NCBI GenBank assembly: GCA_002901265.1
Contig: PPHI01000063.1
Span: 1-64,000 of the forward strand
DNA length: 64,000 bases
From: Rhodopirellula baltica
Lineage (GTDB): Bacteria > Planctomycetota > Planctomycetia > Pirellulales > Pirellulaceae
Direction: 5' to 3'
A model generated the notes under the pieces. That model made no database searches, was not told the origin of the DNA, and saw only the letters and a list, made by a program, of their open reading frames with translations. This document shows, one piece after another, positions 41,354-50,866 of the stretch. A program made the position numbers and the translations under genes. Positions within the stretch are counted from its first letter, which is position 1, and each line of letters starts with the position of its first letter.

Positions 41354-41381
41354 TCAACCTACTCCTAAATTAGCTTGACGT

Positions 41382-42599
41382 TTAACGGGGCGCTGGACTT
41401 GGGGAAGATCGAATGACACTCCCCAATCGATCGAGAAATGAGGTCGACTTTTTGGCCGCGGTACTGTTTTTCCGCTGCCGATCGAGAGAAACGCCGGTGA
41501 CCGATTCAGAGATCTTCAGCAACCCCTGTGCACAACGGCAACCGGGGTTCTGCAGGACCAACGGTTCCCCCAAATTGATTGACGACGTTTGATTGACCGG
41601 CTCCAACTTGACTGTCGCAAGCTCATTCACTTGAAGCACTTTCTTGACGCTTGCGGGCGGCAACTCACTTTCACATTCGTTGAAGAATGCGACAACTTGT
41701 ATCAAGTCCGGTTTGATCCCGTTGGCCGATAAGTATTTGATCAAACCCTTGGTGCGTACCACTGATGCCATGTCCAACCGACAAGGGACAAAAATTGCCT
41801 CGCTAGAAACCAGCGCACGCATCTGTTCTCCGAATGCCGGGCGATCACAGTGGACCAACGTGTAGGGACGCGAAAGCATTGCGTATTCCACAATTCGACT
41901 GCATAAGTTCAAGTCGAATTCTTCGCGGTTGGAATACAGCGGGGGACTCGCCACCAAGTGGATACCGCAATCGTGTTTGGCAATCACTTGATCAATCATC
42001 GAATCATCCAGACCCATTCGCTGGGTGAGCAGATCGCGCAGCGTATGCGTCGGACTCATGTTCAACATCGTCGCTAGGTCGCCGCCGTGCAGGTGCAAAT
42101 CGACCAGTGCACACTTGCCGGCCGTTTTCGCAAACGCAGCTGCTAAGTTGACAGCCAACAAGGACGATTCGAGGTAGCAGTTCGATGACAGCACCGAAAC
42201 GATTTTCCCAACCTTTCCCTCACCGACAGATGCGGCATGTAGGCGTGACAATAGCTTGATAAAGTCAGACCTAAAACTCTCCGTCAGTGTCAGCACATCG
42301 GACGCGCCCGCGCGAAACAGATTCAACGCGACATCGGACTCGATCGCTTCGAGCAATACGACGACCTTGGCCGACCCCTGCTCATGAAATCGACTAATTG
42401 TGCGGAGCAAGTTTTGGTCGATCGACTTCACCGCGAGGAAACAGACACACCCTGGAACCAGCATGTTTTCCATTTCTTTGGCAATCCAGGCCAATTCGAC
42501 TTCGCGTCCTTCGTGGTGCGCCACCCCTGCTTCGAGAAGCTCATTTCTCAGCCTCGACGTGACGTTTTCATTTTCATTGATGATCCAGAATTCATTCAT
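41382..42599 (-). CDS. tadZ: CpaE/TadZ-like MinD-family protein with degenerate ATP site
   Basis: 405 residues: an N-terminal receiver-like domain (about 1-125, lacking the phosphoacceptor pattern), then a MinD/ParA-like domain and a Ser/Ala-rich C-terminal tail. TadZ proteins place the Tad machine in the cell. The deviant Walker A (KGGxGKT) is not present: the corresponding strand and loop read IVSVLSSNCYLESSLLAVNLA, without Gly or Lys. The later strand CALVDLHLHGGDLATML keeps the Walker A' Asp. Nucleotide hydrolysis is therefore doubtful. It heads the Tad gene cluster. Confidence 0.85.
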   Translation of the reverse strand: MNEFWIINENENVTSRLRNELLEAGVAHHEGREVELAWIAKEMENMLVPGCVCFLAVKSIDQNLLRTISRFHEQGSAKVVVLLEAIESDVALNLFRAGASDVLTLTESFRSDFIKLLSRLHAASVGEGKVGKIVSVLSSNCYLESSLLAVNLAAAFAKTAGKCALVDLHLHGGDLATMLNMSPTHTLRDLLTQRMGLDDSMIDQVIAKHDCGIHLVASPPLYSNREEFDLNLCSRIVEYAMLSRPYTLVHCDRPAFGEQMRALVSSEAIFVPCRLDMASVVRTKGLIKYLSANGIKPDLIQVVAFFNECESELPPASVKKVLQVNELATVKLEPVNQTSSINLGEPLVLQNPGCRCAQGLLKISESVTGVSLDRQRKNSTAAKKSTSFLDRLGSVIRSSPSPAPR

Positions 42600-42933
42600 A
42601 TAAGTTGCGTCTTTGCTTCAGCAGGAGAACGTGTCTATGCCAACTGGCTCGACACGGTGCGTATCAATCGCAAGGAGGATGCGTTGATCACAATTACATT
42701 GGTATTGATTGCTTTCCCTCATCCGACGCCGACCGCCTGCGACCTTCCACTCGGACGGTCAGTTCGGATCGTCTGCTCAACTACAATCATCCCCAGCAAT
42801 CGCTGTCGATTCGATAAACCTGGCTCCCGAACTTTACCTTTGCAATCCACAACAATGGTGGGTCTGAGGGCCAAACTACAAGTGCTATTTGCCTGATCTC
42901 GAGTAATAAAACAGTCGTCATCCACAAGAAACT
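42600..42933. other. Intergenic region upstream of the Tad locus
   Basis: 334 bp between the HD-GYP-like gene and tadZ, same direction. This is the expected site of a flp pilin gene, but no short frame with a Flp-like processing site or hydrophobic helix is visible on either strand. It probably carries the tadZ promoter; no clear elements are recognised. Confidence 0.4.
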
Positions 42934-44112
42934 TTATGCATTTAACACCGCAGACTCTTTCGGCTCTGATACCAGGCTGACAACCTTCACTGTGTCACCG
43001 ATCGCCCCGTGTTGATAGTGATTTTCGATCATCCTCAAGGCGGATTCCGTAATCTTCTGACCTTTGCTCATCAACAGTGTCCCGCCGCTGCAACGCAGTT
43101 CCTCGGCCAAGACTTGACCCTCAGTGAGGCTGTGAATCGAGATCGTTCTCGATTCGGCATGTTTCTCTTGACGGACATAATCAACGAGCGCGTCGACCAA
43201 CTCATCGCCAAATTTCTCAGCCGATTTGCGTAATTCGTTCATCGCGTGCAGCGGCGATTTGCTTCGTTTTTCAAGACGCTCGTATTCGAACGCCAAACGC
43301 AGCACCTTTGATTTCCGGGTGAGTTCCGGTGACTGCTGGACGCCCTGCAAACCGCCAGGTGCTTGTGCCGCAATGATGTCGCCAACACTCTCGAGCCGAG
43401 GGATTTTGTGCAGTAGACGACTTGCCAGTTCAGGATGCCTATCAAATTGAGTTTGTTCTTCGCTGGTCAGCGGTTGACCCATGAACTTTTTCTCCAACAG
43501 TGTGGAGGGCAAGGTCACACACCCGAGCGACGAAAGCATGGCGGCAATCTCGACTTGCCAAGCGTCGTCGATGTCAAGTCGGCTGAGTAACCCTTCGACG
43601 ATTCGACGAACCCGTACAGACTGGCCGAATGCGAGCGGCCTGACAAGCGACAACATGTCGGCAAGCATATCGACGCTTCCATGCAATGTTCCTTCAACCA
43701 AATCGTGTTCGGACCGAACCAATTCGTACTGACGAATCCCGGCACGAAGTGAGAGTGCCATGTCTTGTTCGCTACAAGGTTTCGCCAAAAAACGAAAGAT
43801 ATGCCCTTCGTTGATCGCACGAATGATCAAATTCAGTTCGGCAAATCCGGTCATGATCATGCGAACCGATTCCGGAGATCGCGCACACACTTCTTTTAGA
43901 AAATCGACGCCGTTCATTTCAGGCATTCGCATGTCAGAAATGACGACGGCGAAAGGACAGTCAGGATCAATTTGATCGAGTGCTTCTCGGGGGCCCTTGG
44001 CTGTCGAAATATCGAACGAATCGCCTTGTTGGCGAACGACTCCGCGCAGCAGTTTTTCGTCATCATCGACGACCAGGACCCGACTCGTTCCCACTGACCG
44101 ACTAGTTCCCAT
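42934..44112 (-). CDS. Response regulator with degenerate HD-GYP-like output domain
   Basis: The start is fixed at ATG 44112 by GGAGGAGG 6 nt upstream, overlapping the preceding gene by 11 bp (392 residues). The receiver is complete: VLVVDDDEKLLRGV, VVISDMRMPEMNGVDFL, and Lys in FRFLAKPCSEQD. The output part aligns with HD-GYP domains in outline (RVRRIVEGL ... DRHPELASRLL) but the metal-binding HD is lost: MLSSLGCVTLPSTLL stands where LHDIGKIGIP is expected, and no HHE or GYP motif is seen. A c-di-GMP-binding or scaffolding role is possible; hydrolysis is unlikely. It is the last gene of a five-gene signalling operon and lies just before tadZ. Confidence 0.82.
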   Translation of the reverse strand: MGTSRSVGTSRVLVVDDDEKLLRGVVRQQGDSFDISTAKGPREALDQIDPDCPFAVVISDMRMPEMNGVDFLKEVCARSPESVRMIMTGFAELNLIIRAINEGHIFRFLAKPCSEQDMALSLRAGIRQYELVRSEHDLVEGTLHGSVDMLADMLSLVRPLAFGQSVRVRRIVEGLLSRLDIDDAWQVEIAAMLSSLGCVTLPSTLLEKKFMGQPLTSEEQTQFDRHPELASRLLHKIPRLESVGDIIAAQAPGGLQGVQQSPELTRKSKVLRLAFEYERLEKRSKSPLHAMNELRKSAEKFGDELVDALVDYVRQEKHAESRTISIHSLTEGQVLAEELRCSGGTLLMSKGQKITESALRMIENHYQHGAIGDTVKVVSLVSEPKESAVLNA

Positions 44113-45316
44113 TGTGCGCCTCCTCCGACTCATCGCACGCTCGTTGTCCCCATTGGGCAAGCTTCGATCTAAAGTCGGCCAATTCCTCGACCGATGCGTG
44201 ACCACGGAAATCCGACTCTGGGATTGCGGTCTCTTCGATCTCCCCTTCACAACCATTGGCGATCCAGTTCGCCGCGAATAGGATCTGGCACGCTTGGCTA
44301 GATCTTGCGCAGATATCCAGACTGTGGTGTGTTGCGACCGTTTGGATCAGCGATTCAGGAACTCCCCAAAGTTCCAGCAGGTATGCACCGATGCCTGAAT
44401 GCGAGGCGCCGAACTCCTCCAATTCACATCTCCACAGCGCGATCCCTTCCGCCTGCTTCCGTTGCAAGACTTTCTGATATCGATCGGGAAATGCGTTCCA
44501 CAAAACCATTTTGCCGATGTCGTGCAGCAGACCGCCAGATAGCACCGTATTGAGCGTCGTCGAATCGACGGATTCCCATTTGGCGATGCGACGGGCCATG
44601 TTTGCGACTTCGACGCTATGGGCGAAAAGGTGATTTACTTTCTCGATGTCACCCGTCTGACTCGGCGAAAACACCGCAAGCGAAATCGCGACTGCTTTGA
44701 CGAGTTCCGTTCCGATCAGAGACAAGCACTGTTCAATTTCAACGACCTGATGCCTTTGTCCAAAAATCGCTGAATTTGCGAGCTGCAACAGCTTCCCGGC
44801 AAGGATCGGGTCTTTGGAAATCACCTTTGCCAGCGAGGCCGTTGTGCTGACATCAGAGTTGATTTCACGATCGATCTCCTCGATCATTTTCGGAATCGTT
44901 GGCAAACAGTTTGCTTTGCCGATGGCATCGAGAACTTCGACGGAAGTGATCATTTGTTGGAACACTTCCGCCCGACGAATGATATTGATCAAAACATCGG
45001 GATCGCATGGCTTAGCCAAGTATTGGTGCATCGGTTTGATCGCCCGCAGCACAGACTTGCGGTCGGCCTGGCCCGAAAGCACGATGCGGAGAACGTTGGG
45101 AAACCGCTGCTCGACGATCTCAAGCAGTTCAGCGCCATCCATTTCGGGCATGCTCATGTCCGAAACGACAACGTTGAAGCGGTCGCCCTCGAGCATTTTG
45201 ATCGCGTCGGAACCTGACAATGCGGTTTCAACCTCCCAATGATCGGCTTCGCACTCGATCATCCGAGAGACTCCACGCAATACATGTGCCTCGTCGTCGA
45301 CCAACAGGATCTTCAC
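44102..45316 (-). CDS. Response regulator with HDOD output domain
   Basis: 404 residues from a GTG whose GTGA overlaps the stop of the kinase gene upstream. The receiver (1-120) has ILLVDDEAHVLRGV, VVVSDMSMPEMDGAELL and HQYLAKPCDPD. An HDOD domain follows (about 135-335) with LPTIPKMIEEID, ILAGKLLQLANSAIFG and, unusually for many HDODs, an intact GGLLHDIGKMVLWNAF motif. It likely acts downstream of the kinase upstream; HDOD proteins often tie receivers to second-messenger or motility control. It overlaps the next gene by 11 bp. Confidence 0.92.
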   Translation of the reverse strand: MKILLVDDEAHVLRGVSRMIECEADHWEVETALSGSDAIKMLEGDRFNVVVSDMSMPEMDGAELLEIVEQRFPNVLRIVLSGQADRKSVLRAIKPMHQYLAKPCDPDVLINIIRRAEVFQQMITSVEVLDAIGKANCLPTIPKMIEEIDREINSDVSTTASLAKVISKDPILAGKLLQLANSAIFGQRHQVVEIEQCLSLIGTELVKAVAISLAVFSPSQTGDIEKVNHLFAHSVEVANMARRIAKWESVDSTTLNTVLSGGLLHDIGKMVLWNAFPDRYQKVLQRKQAEGIALWRCELEEFGASHSGIGAYLLELWGVPESLIQTVATHHSLDICARSSQACQILFAANWIANGCEGEIEETAIPESDFRGHASVEELADFRSKLAQWGQRACDESEEAHNGN

Positions 45317-47122
45317 AGGGCGCCTCCGTTGGCGGCGACCACGACATCCAGCTCGTTCGCTTCGTCATCGGCAATGAATGGCAAACGGATGTAAAACGTC
45401 GTCCCTTCACCCTCACGAACATCAAATGTCAATTCGCCCGCGTGTTTGTTGACAACAACTGCCCTGGCCAACGCCAAGCCTTGACCGGTGCCTTTGCCGA
45501 CATCTTTCGTCGTGAAGAACGGCTCAAATACCCGGTCCCGAATTTCGCTCGGGATACCGCCACCGTTATCAGCAATGACCACCACCGCATTGTTGGCATC
45601 ATGGCTGGTCGAAATTTCAATCTTGCCGCGTTCAATTCCCGTGCAAGCGATGCGATCTTGGATCGCGTGGATCGCGTTGACAATGATGTTTAAAAAGGCT
45701 TGATTGAGCTCACTCGGGAAAGCCAACAAGTCTGGCATGTCCGTCGAGAAGTTTGTTTGCACGTCGGCGATATGCTTCCATTCATTGCGTGCGACCGTGA
45801 TGGTCGATTGCAAAATGTGATTCAGATCGATGTAGGACTTCTCGGCCGTTCCCGGATGGGACAGCTCTTTCATCGCGGACACGATTTTCGCCACCGCGTC
45901 GACCCCTTGAATGGAATCCGACAACGCTTCTGGCAATTGCGTTAACCAGTAGCCGAGCTTCTTTGCGGTGATATCTTTCGCGAGAGTTTTTCGCCGAGCG
46001 ATGATTTCGTCGTCACTGATCGATTCGTCAATCAAGTCCGGAAGGCACTCCAACAAACTGTTGAACCGACTTAAAGTCTTTTCGACATAGCGAATGTTGT
46101 CGCCGATGTATTGCATCGGCGTATTGATCTCATGAGCGACCCCGGCCGCCAACTGTCCCACGGATTCCAAACGCTGAGCTTGGTCAAGTTGCGATTGCAG
46201 TTTCTTTTGCAGAGTCACATCGTTGGCAAGAATCAAACGCGAGTGAGAGTTGCGGCATCGATCACCGGAAAGACGCTCGTTTCCAATGTCTTTCGATTGT
46301 TCTCGTTGTCGATGAAATGCAATTCGGATCGGCAGGGACCGTGCGACGAACGCTCCAAAATCAAATGGGCAGTGCTCAGCGGGTCGACCCAGCGGATGGG
46401 CAACTCGGAAAAGAATTTCCCCAGCGCCTGTGCCTCGCGAATCTTGAACACGTGTTCGGCGATTGGGTTCCAACGGGAAACCAGCCCGGTCGAATCGAGG
46501 CTGATCAAGATGGATGTAATCGATTGAATCAAGGTCTCGGCGTTTTCCTGGGCTTCCTGAAGTTCGGCCGCCTGCGCCGTAAACGCCTTCTCGAGATTTT
46601 CCATTCGCGTGAGTGAGATCTCCAGCAACCGGCGTTTCTCGCAAAGCGATGTCGCAAGCTGGACGACTTCGATTTCGTCGAAAGGCTTTTTGAGGACTAA
46701 CAAACGATCGTTGTGCCCAAGTCGTTCGACAATCCGCTGCCAACTGTGATCGGAATACGCGGTGCAGATTACCACCTGCAGTTTTTCATCGGCTTGCCAA
46801 AGTCGCTGAATGGTTTCAACGCCGTCCCAGCCTGGTGGCATTCGCATGTCAACGAACGCAACGCTAAATGGCTCTTCGTCCTTGAGCGCAGTTCCAACAG
46901 TTGCAGACCTTCCTGGCCTTGCGTTGCGTGGACCAAATCAAAATCGAAAAGCTTCTGTACGTTGCCCTTGCGGCCGAACAATTCGGCGTCCAATTCATCG
47001 AGCGATTCATTTCGAGCATCCGATCTTAGGATCTTGTCAAAATCGCCATGAATCGCTTCGTTGTCGTCGATCACCAGGATCCGGCGAAACCGACTCCCCT
47101 CGTCACTGATCGGCTTATTCAT
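45313..47122 (-). pseudogene. Receiver-PAS-histidine kinase, interrupted by two frameshifts
   Basis: Starts at ATG 47122 (GGGAG 7 nt upstream), overlapping the end of the membrane kinase by 8 bp. Fragment 1 has the receiver start (RRILVIDDNEAIHGDFDKIL). Fragment 2 continues with FVDMRMPPGWDGVETIQRLW, LVLKKPFDEIEV and a PAS domain. Fragment 3 holds the HisKA box (LAAGVAHEINTPMQYIGDNI) and ATPase ([20 protein letters not shown]). The joins are at about 46891-46895 (one A restored gives LETALKDEEPFSVAF) and about 46250 (AA to AAA restores IDAANSHSRLILAND). Both are one-base losses in short A runs, and all functional motifs are otherwise kept. A sequencing error is more likely than decay. The fragment-3 frame also runs upstream to 46743 as non-homologous sequence. 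Confidence 0.85.
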
Positions 47123-49502
47123 ACGCACGCTCCCCTGTAATACAAATTGTCTCGTGATCAATTGATTCATTCAGCGACGCCTCTGTTGAAGGCAACTTCA
47201 ACTCAAATGTCGCTCCACATCCCACGCCATCACTGAACCCCGTCAGGACACCACCGATCTCCTTTGCGGCATTGGCGCTGCTGTGCAGACCAAAGCCATA
47301 CCCAGTCTTCTTTGTCGTGAAACCATGCTGAAAGATTCGCGCCAAACGTTCGGGAGGAATCCCGACACCGTTGTCACCGACGCTCAAAATCATCCATTCG
47401 TCGGTGCAAGTCGCGGTGACGGTCACGGTCGGTGACGGCACACCCGACTCGCGTAGCGAATCGATCGCGTTTTTGATCAGGTTGATCAGGATCTGAAGGA
47501 TTCGATGCTTGTCCGAAACGAACACTGGCACACACTCATCGATTTGTTGGTTGATGATAATTTTGTCTCTTTGGATCGATGCCTTGTTCGCCGATATCGC
47601 GTCGCGAAAGACATCATGGACATCAAGCTTTTGCACCAATCCGGAGCACTTCGCCGTGGACTGCTGCACCGAGATGATCGCTTTGATGTGATCGATGTTT
47701 GAAACGAGATCGGAGAACTCCGTGATCATGTCCAGACGCCCTTCCTGCATCGAGTCTTTCAAACGTCTCAGGTATTCTGGAACGAGTCGTCCCCGATGTT
47801 CGTCTTTCACGAACGCGAAAAAGTCGCCTTCATATTCATCGATCAATCCAGAGATACGTTCCAATTTGTCGATCGGACTGTCTTCGAGTTGTTTGCGAAT
47901 GATTGAAGCAGAAACATTCACGCTATTGAGGATGTTCCCCACGTTGTGAAGCACTCCAGTAGCGATCTCCGCCATGCCTGCCCGTCGTGAGACATCCAAC
48001 AATTCCTGATGCAGTTTTTGGTTTTCCTGCTCGGCCTCGATCCGCTCGGTAATGTCAAAAACCGTTCCATCAATTAGCGGGTCTTCGTCGCAGTTATCCA
48101 CACACTTGCCGCGTTCCCAGACCCACCGAATGTTTTCATTCTTGTCAACGATTCGATACTCGATCGAGAATTCACCACGCTGCTGAATCGACGTTTCGAT
48201 ATGTTTGCGAACGCGTGCGTCGTCTTCCGGATGAATGAAATCCAAATGGGAGCGTCTGCGGATATGGCAGATGGACTCGGAGGCATCCGAGACAACGAAC
48301 TCGTCTGCCGGATAGCCAGTGATCCTTTCGATCCATCGGCTCATGAAGATGCTTTTGTCATCTCGATGCAAATAGCGCCGATAGAACGCACCGGGTACGT
48401 TGTCAAAAATCGATCGCAGTTGCTGTTCGGCTTGTGCGAGTGACAATTCGACGTTTTTGCGTTCGCTGATATCCCGGTCAATGACAATGAACCGATTCAG
48501 ATCGCCGCGGATTGTCTTGATCGGACGAACCTCGGTCGCCAACCAATAGAGTTCTCCGTTCTTTCGCCGGTTGACCAATTCCAGGTTGCAACCGTCACCG
48601 TGCCGAAAAGCCTCACGCATTGTTTTGACGATCTCAGGCTTTGTCTCGCTGCAGTGTAAAAAGTCGAGGATTTGTCGCCCCAAAGCTTCTTCGGCAGAGT
48701 AGCCAGTGATCCGCGTAAAACCCTCATTGCTCCATTCGATCTTCCCTTGCGCGTCGGTGATCGAGACGGCGTTGTCGGTATGCCGCGCAACCATTGCCAA
48801 CTTCTCCGCCTCGTTCGTTTTCTTCCTCAGCAGTTGATTGATTTGGACCAATTCCTGTGTCCGTTCATCGACCTGCTGGTCAACGGTGTGCTTGGCGATC
48901 TCAAGTTCCGTCTGTCGATCGCAAAGCTCCTTGAACTCGCTACGATGCCGACGACAACTGGGAACTAAGTAGGCGACGGCGAACAGCACCCAACTGACGT
49001 GCTCCAGCCATCGAATCGGGGTCTCAGCGGCAACGCCAAAAACGGATAAGGGATAAAAGACACCACGAATAAAGTGATCGATTCCGATCGTGATCGTGGC
49101 AGTGACGAGGGTTTTCCAATCACGGTAGCTGCTCAGAATCGCAAGCGACGCAAAGACGTGGAAGTGTGTCTCGATACGTCCGCCCGATAGGTGAATCAAC
49201 ATCGCCGACCACAACATCTGTGCAACGGCAACGACATGCCGGGTATGCGCTGCATCCGGAAAGGTTTTCAGCCAAAGGATCGTGAAACCTGATAACGCAC
49301 CGCCAGCGATAATCGCGCCCCAGACATGGATGTGCACCTGGCTGGTGCTTCCGATCCACGTCAACGGTGTCCAAAACAACGCGAACAAGATGCCCAAAAT
49401 CCATTGGCCAAACATGAGTCTCGCCATTAAACGATTGACCCATCGGCATTCATTCTGATAGCGAGTTTGAAATAAGTTGTTGCGTGAGGATGCCGAGTCC
49501 AT
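47115..49502 (-). CDS. Histidine kinase with histidine-rich membrane sensor and two PAS domains (copy B)
   Basis: 795 residues. The N-terminal 225 residues are a multi-helix membrane sensor matching that of the kinase at 32.5-35.4 kb, with the same HxH (VHIHV), HLSGGRIETHFHVF, DHFIRG and RWLEH stretches. Two PAS domains follow (VSITDAQGKIEWSNEGFTRI; then the ERITGYPADEF region). The dimerisation box is the unusual [19 protein letters not shown] type and the ATPase ends GFTTKKTGYGFGLHSSANA. There is no receiver or Hpt, unlike copy A. It lies 8 nt after the CPC protein gene and overlaps the receiver-kinase gene by 8 bp, so the operon is tightly coupled. Confidence 0.9.
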   Translation of the reverse strand: MDSASSRNNLFQTRYQNECRWVNRLMARLMFGQWILGILFALFWTPLTWIGSTSQVHIHVWGAIIAGGALSGFTILWLKTFPDAAHTRHVVAVAQMLWSAMLIHLSGGRIETHFHVFASLAILSSYRDWKTLVTATITIGIDHFIRGVFYPLSVFGVAAETPIRWLEHVSWVLFAVAYLVPSCRRHRSEFKELCDRQTELEIAKHTVDQQVDERTQELVQINQLLRKKTNEAEKLAMVARHTDNAVSITDAQGKIEWSNEGFTRITGYSAEEALGRQILDFLHCSETKPEIVKTMREAFRHGDGCNLELVNRRKNGELYWLATEVRPIKTIRGDLNRFIVIDRDISERKNVELSLAQAEQQLRSIFDNVPGAFYRRYLHRDDKSIFMSRWIERITGYPADEFVVSDASESICHIRRRSHLDFIHPEDDARVRKHIETSIQQRGEFSIEYRIVDKNENIRWVWERGKCVDNCDEDPLIDGTVFDITERIEAEQENQKLHQELLDVSRRAGMAEIATGVLHNVGNILNSVNVSASIIRKQLEDSPIDKLERISGLIDEYEGDFFAFVKDEHRGRLVPEYLRRLKDSMQEGRLDMITEFSDLVSNIDHIKAIISVQQSTAKCSGLVQKLDVHDVFRDAISANKASIQRDKIIINQQIDECVPVFVSDKHRILQILINLIKNAIDSLRESGVPSPTVTVTATCTDEWMILSVGDNGVGIPPERLARIFQHGFTTKKTGYGFGLHSSANAAKEIGGVLTGFSDGVGCGATFELKLPSTEASLNESIDHETICITGERAYE

Positions 49503-49510
49503 TTACGAAC

Positions 49511-50107
49511 CTAAAGAGTGGAGGAGATCGAACACCCGAACACCGGCCACTCGCTCAATGGCTCGGACGCATCGTTGATGCTGTGAATAAACTGGGTCAA
49601 CGATGGACCAGTCCCTTCGTGTCCACGAAGCGATGTCAAACCGCCGCTAAAGATGCCACCGCGTCTTGGCGCAAGTACCAGACAATGCCCCGACGTCGTT
49701 ATGCCGAGCGATTGTGCAATCATCCCTTGAGCATCATCGATCAATTTGATCGGCGAGATTCGCAGCAGCGTTTCGGATGTCCGTGTGTCGATCCAATCCG
49801 CAGGCGCGTCTTCAGGGAGATACGCGAACGCGATGATTTGATAGGGAGTATTTAAGAGCGGACAGGCACGCTGCAGACTTCGAGCCGACGCAACGGTACA
49901 TGGACACCCCGGCTGGTAGAAAAACAAAATCGTTGTGACGTTGGTATCGCCGCCAACCTCGGCGACAAGAGACTCGACATCACTCCAAACAACATTGGTC
50001 GCGACGGCCGATGGGCGGCTGGAATAGTCAGTCAGCTGGATCACGCCAGCGAGATAAGACGCCAGCAAACTCGGAAGCGCGACGAACCGTATCAATCGAT
50101 CGATCAT
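49511..50107 (-). CDS. Membrane-anchored thioredoxin-like protein with CPC motif (RedB-like), copy B
   Basis: 198 residues, one N-terminal membrane segment (FVALPSLLASYLAGVIQL). The active-site region is ILFFYQPGCPCTVASARSL, followed by the shared FSGGLTSLRGHEG and a C-terminal WPVFGCS. It matches copy A (31.85-32.5 kb) in length, order and these motifs but has diverged in between. It is the first gene of an operon of five signalling genes. The CxC pair may bind a metal or react with thiols. Confidence 0.8.
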   Translation of the reverse strand: MIDRLIRFVALPSLLASYLAGVIQLTDYSSRPSAVATNVVWSDVESLVAEVGGDTNVTTILFFYQPGCPCTVASARSLQRACPLLNTPYQIIAFAYLPEDAPADWIDTRTSETLLRISPIKLIDDAQGMIAQSLGITTSGHCLVLAPRRGGIFSGGLTSLRGHEGTGPSLTQFIHSINDASEPLSEWPVFGCSISSTL

Positions 50108-50866
50108 CCAACACCGGAAGTTTGGCTTTGCTAAACACTGGTAGGATGGATATCGCTGGACTCCGCCTACGCTGCGAAGTGCAACACCTTCGTGACGGTT
50201 TCAACACCGCTCACAAGGAGCGTTCATCGAAGGTCCACCATCGTTTGCAACGCTAGCATGACTCGCGCCGACGAGCGCGAAGGTGTTCCCTTGCGGGCAA
50301 AAGGCCAGAGCCGAAGAGTTGACAATCTGGTGAACGTCTTTTGTCTCGCGTGCGTCACTTCTATCGATTCCCGCTGGCGACAATTGCCGCTTTTGACATT
50401 TGCCGCTGGCGACACTTCAATCAGGAACCGAGCGGGTGGAGATGAAAGAGTTTGCTGCCAGCGAGGTACTGCCATCAGGCGTCGAAAGACTGAAGCCGGC
50501 GACAAAGGGATGTACAGGAGTGGCGGCAAACCAATCGGGTGACAGCCTGAGCGGAGAATGACGGTCGCGGATGAGAAACAACCAGGGACCTGCACTGATT
50601 GACCCGATTTGCATACCGAAAAGTCGAAAGCAGGGCCGTTTCTTGCCCAAAATGCCCGAATCGCCGCGTGCGGTCATTACGTTTTGGCAACTGATTTATA
50701 GAATTCGGAAAAGTTTCCGATTTGGAATACTCGATACAACCCTTACAGTCCGTCCGGATTGAACTCCGCACGGCAGTGGCAGCCATTTCCCCGCTGGCAC
50801 GGAATACAGAACCCACCCCGATCACGCCCCGCCGCTGATCGACAGAATTCGAGCTTTGATTCGTTA
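50108..50866. other. Long intergenic region upstream of korA
   Basis: About 760 bp between divergent transcripts with no convincing gene on either strand. It includes a direct repeat of CCGCTGGCGACA (near 50372 and 50402) and a 16-bp palindrome (50705-50720) listed separately. It should hold the promoters of the signalling operon and of korA. Confidence 0.45.
50705..50720. promoter_or_regulatory. Palindrome upstream of korA
   Basis: TCGGAAAAGTTTCCGA has 7-bp arms with a 2-bp centre and lies about 150 bp before the korA start. It has the form of an operator for a dimeric regulator; no regulator is known. Confidence 0.3.

Noticed and set aside
42600-42933. Expected flp pilin gene next to tadZ
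   Set aside because: No short frame with a pilin-type processing site and hydrophobic helix was found on either strand.
50108-50758. Short frames in the long gap before korA
   Set aside because: None has a ribosome site with a start or any familiar motif; the frames are short and overlap one another on both strands.
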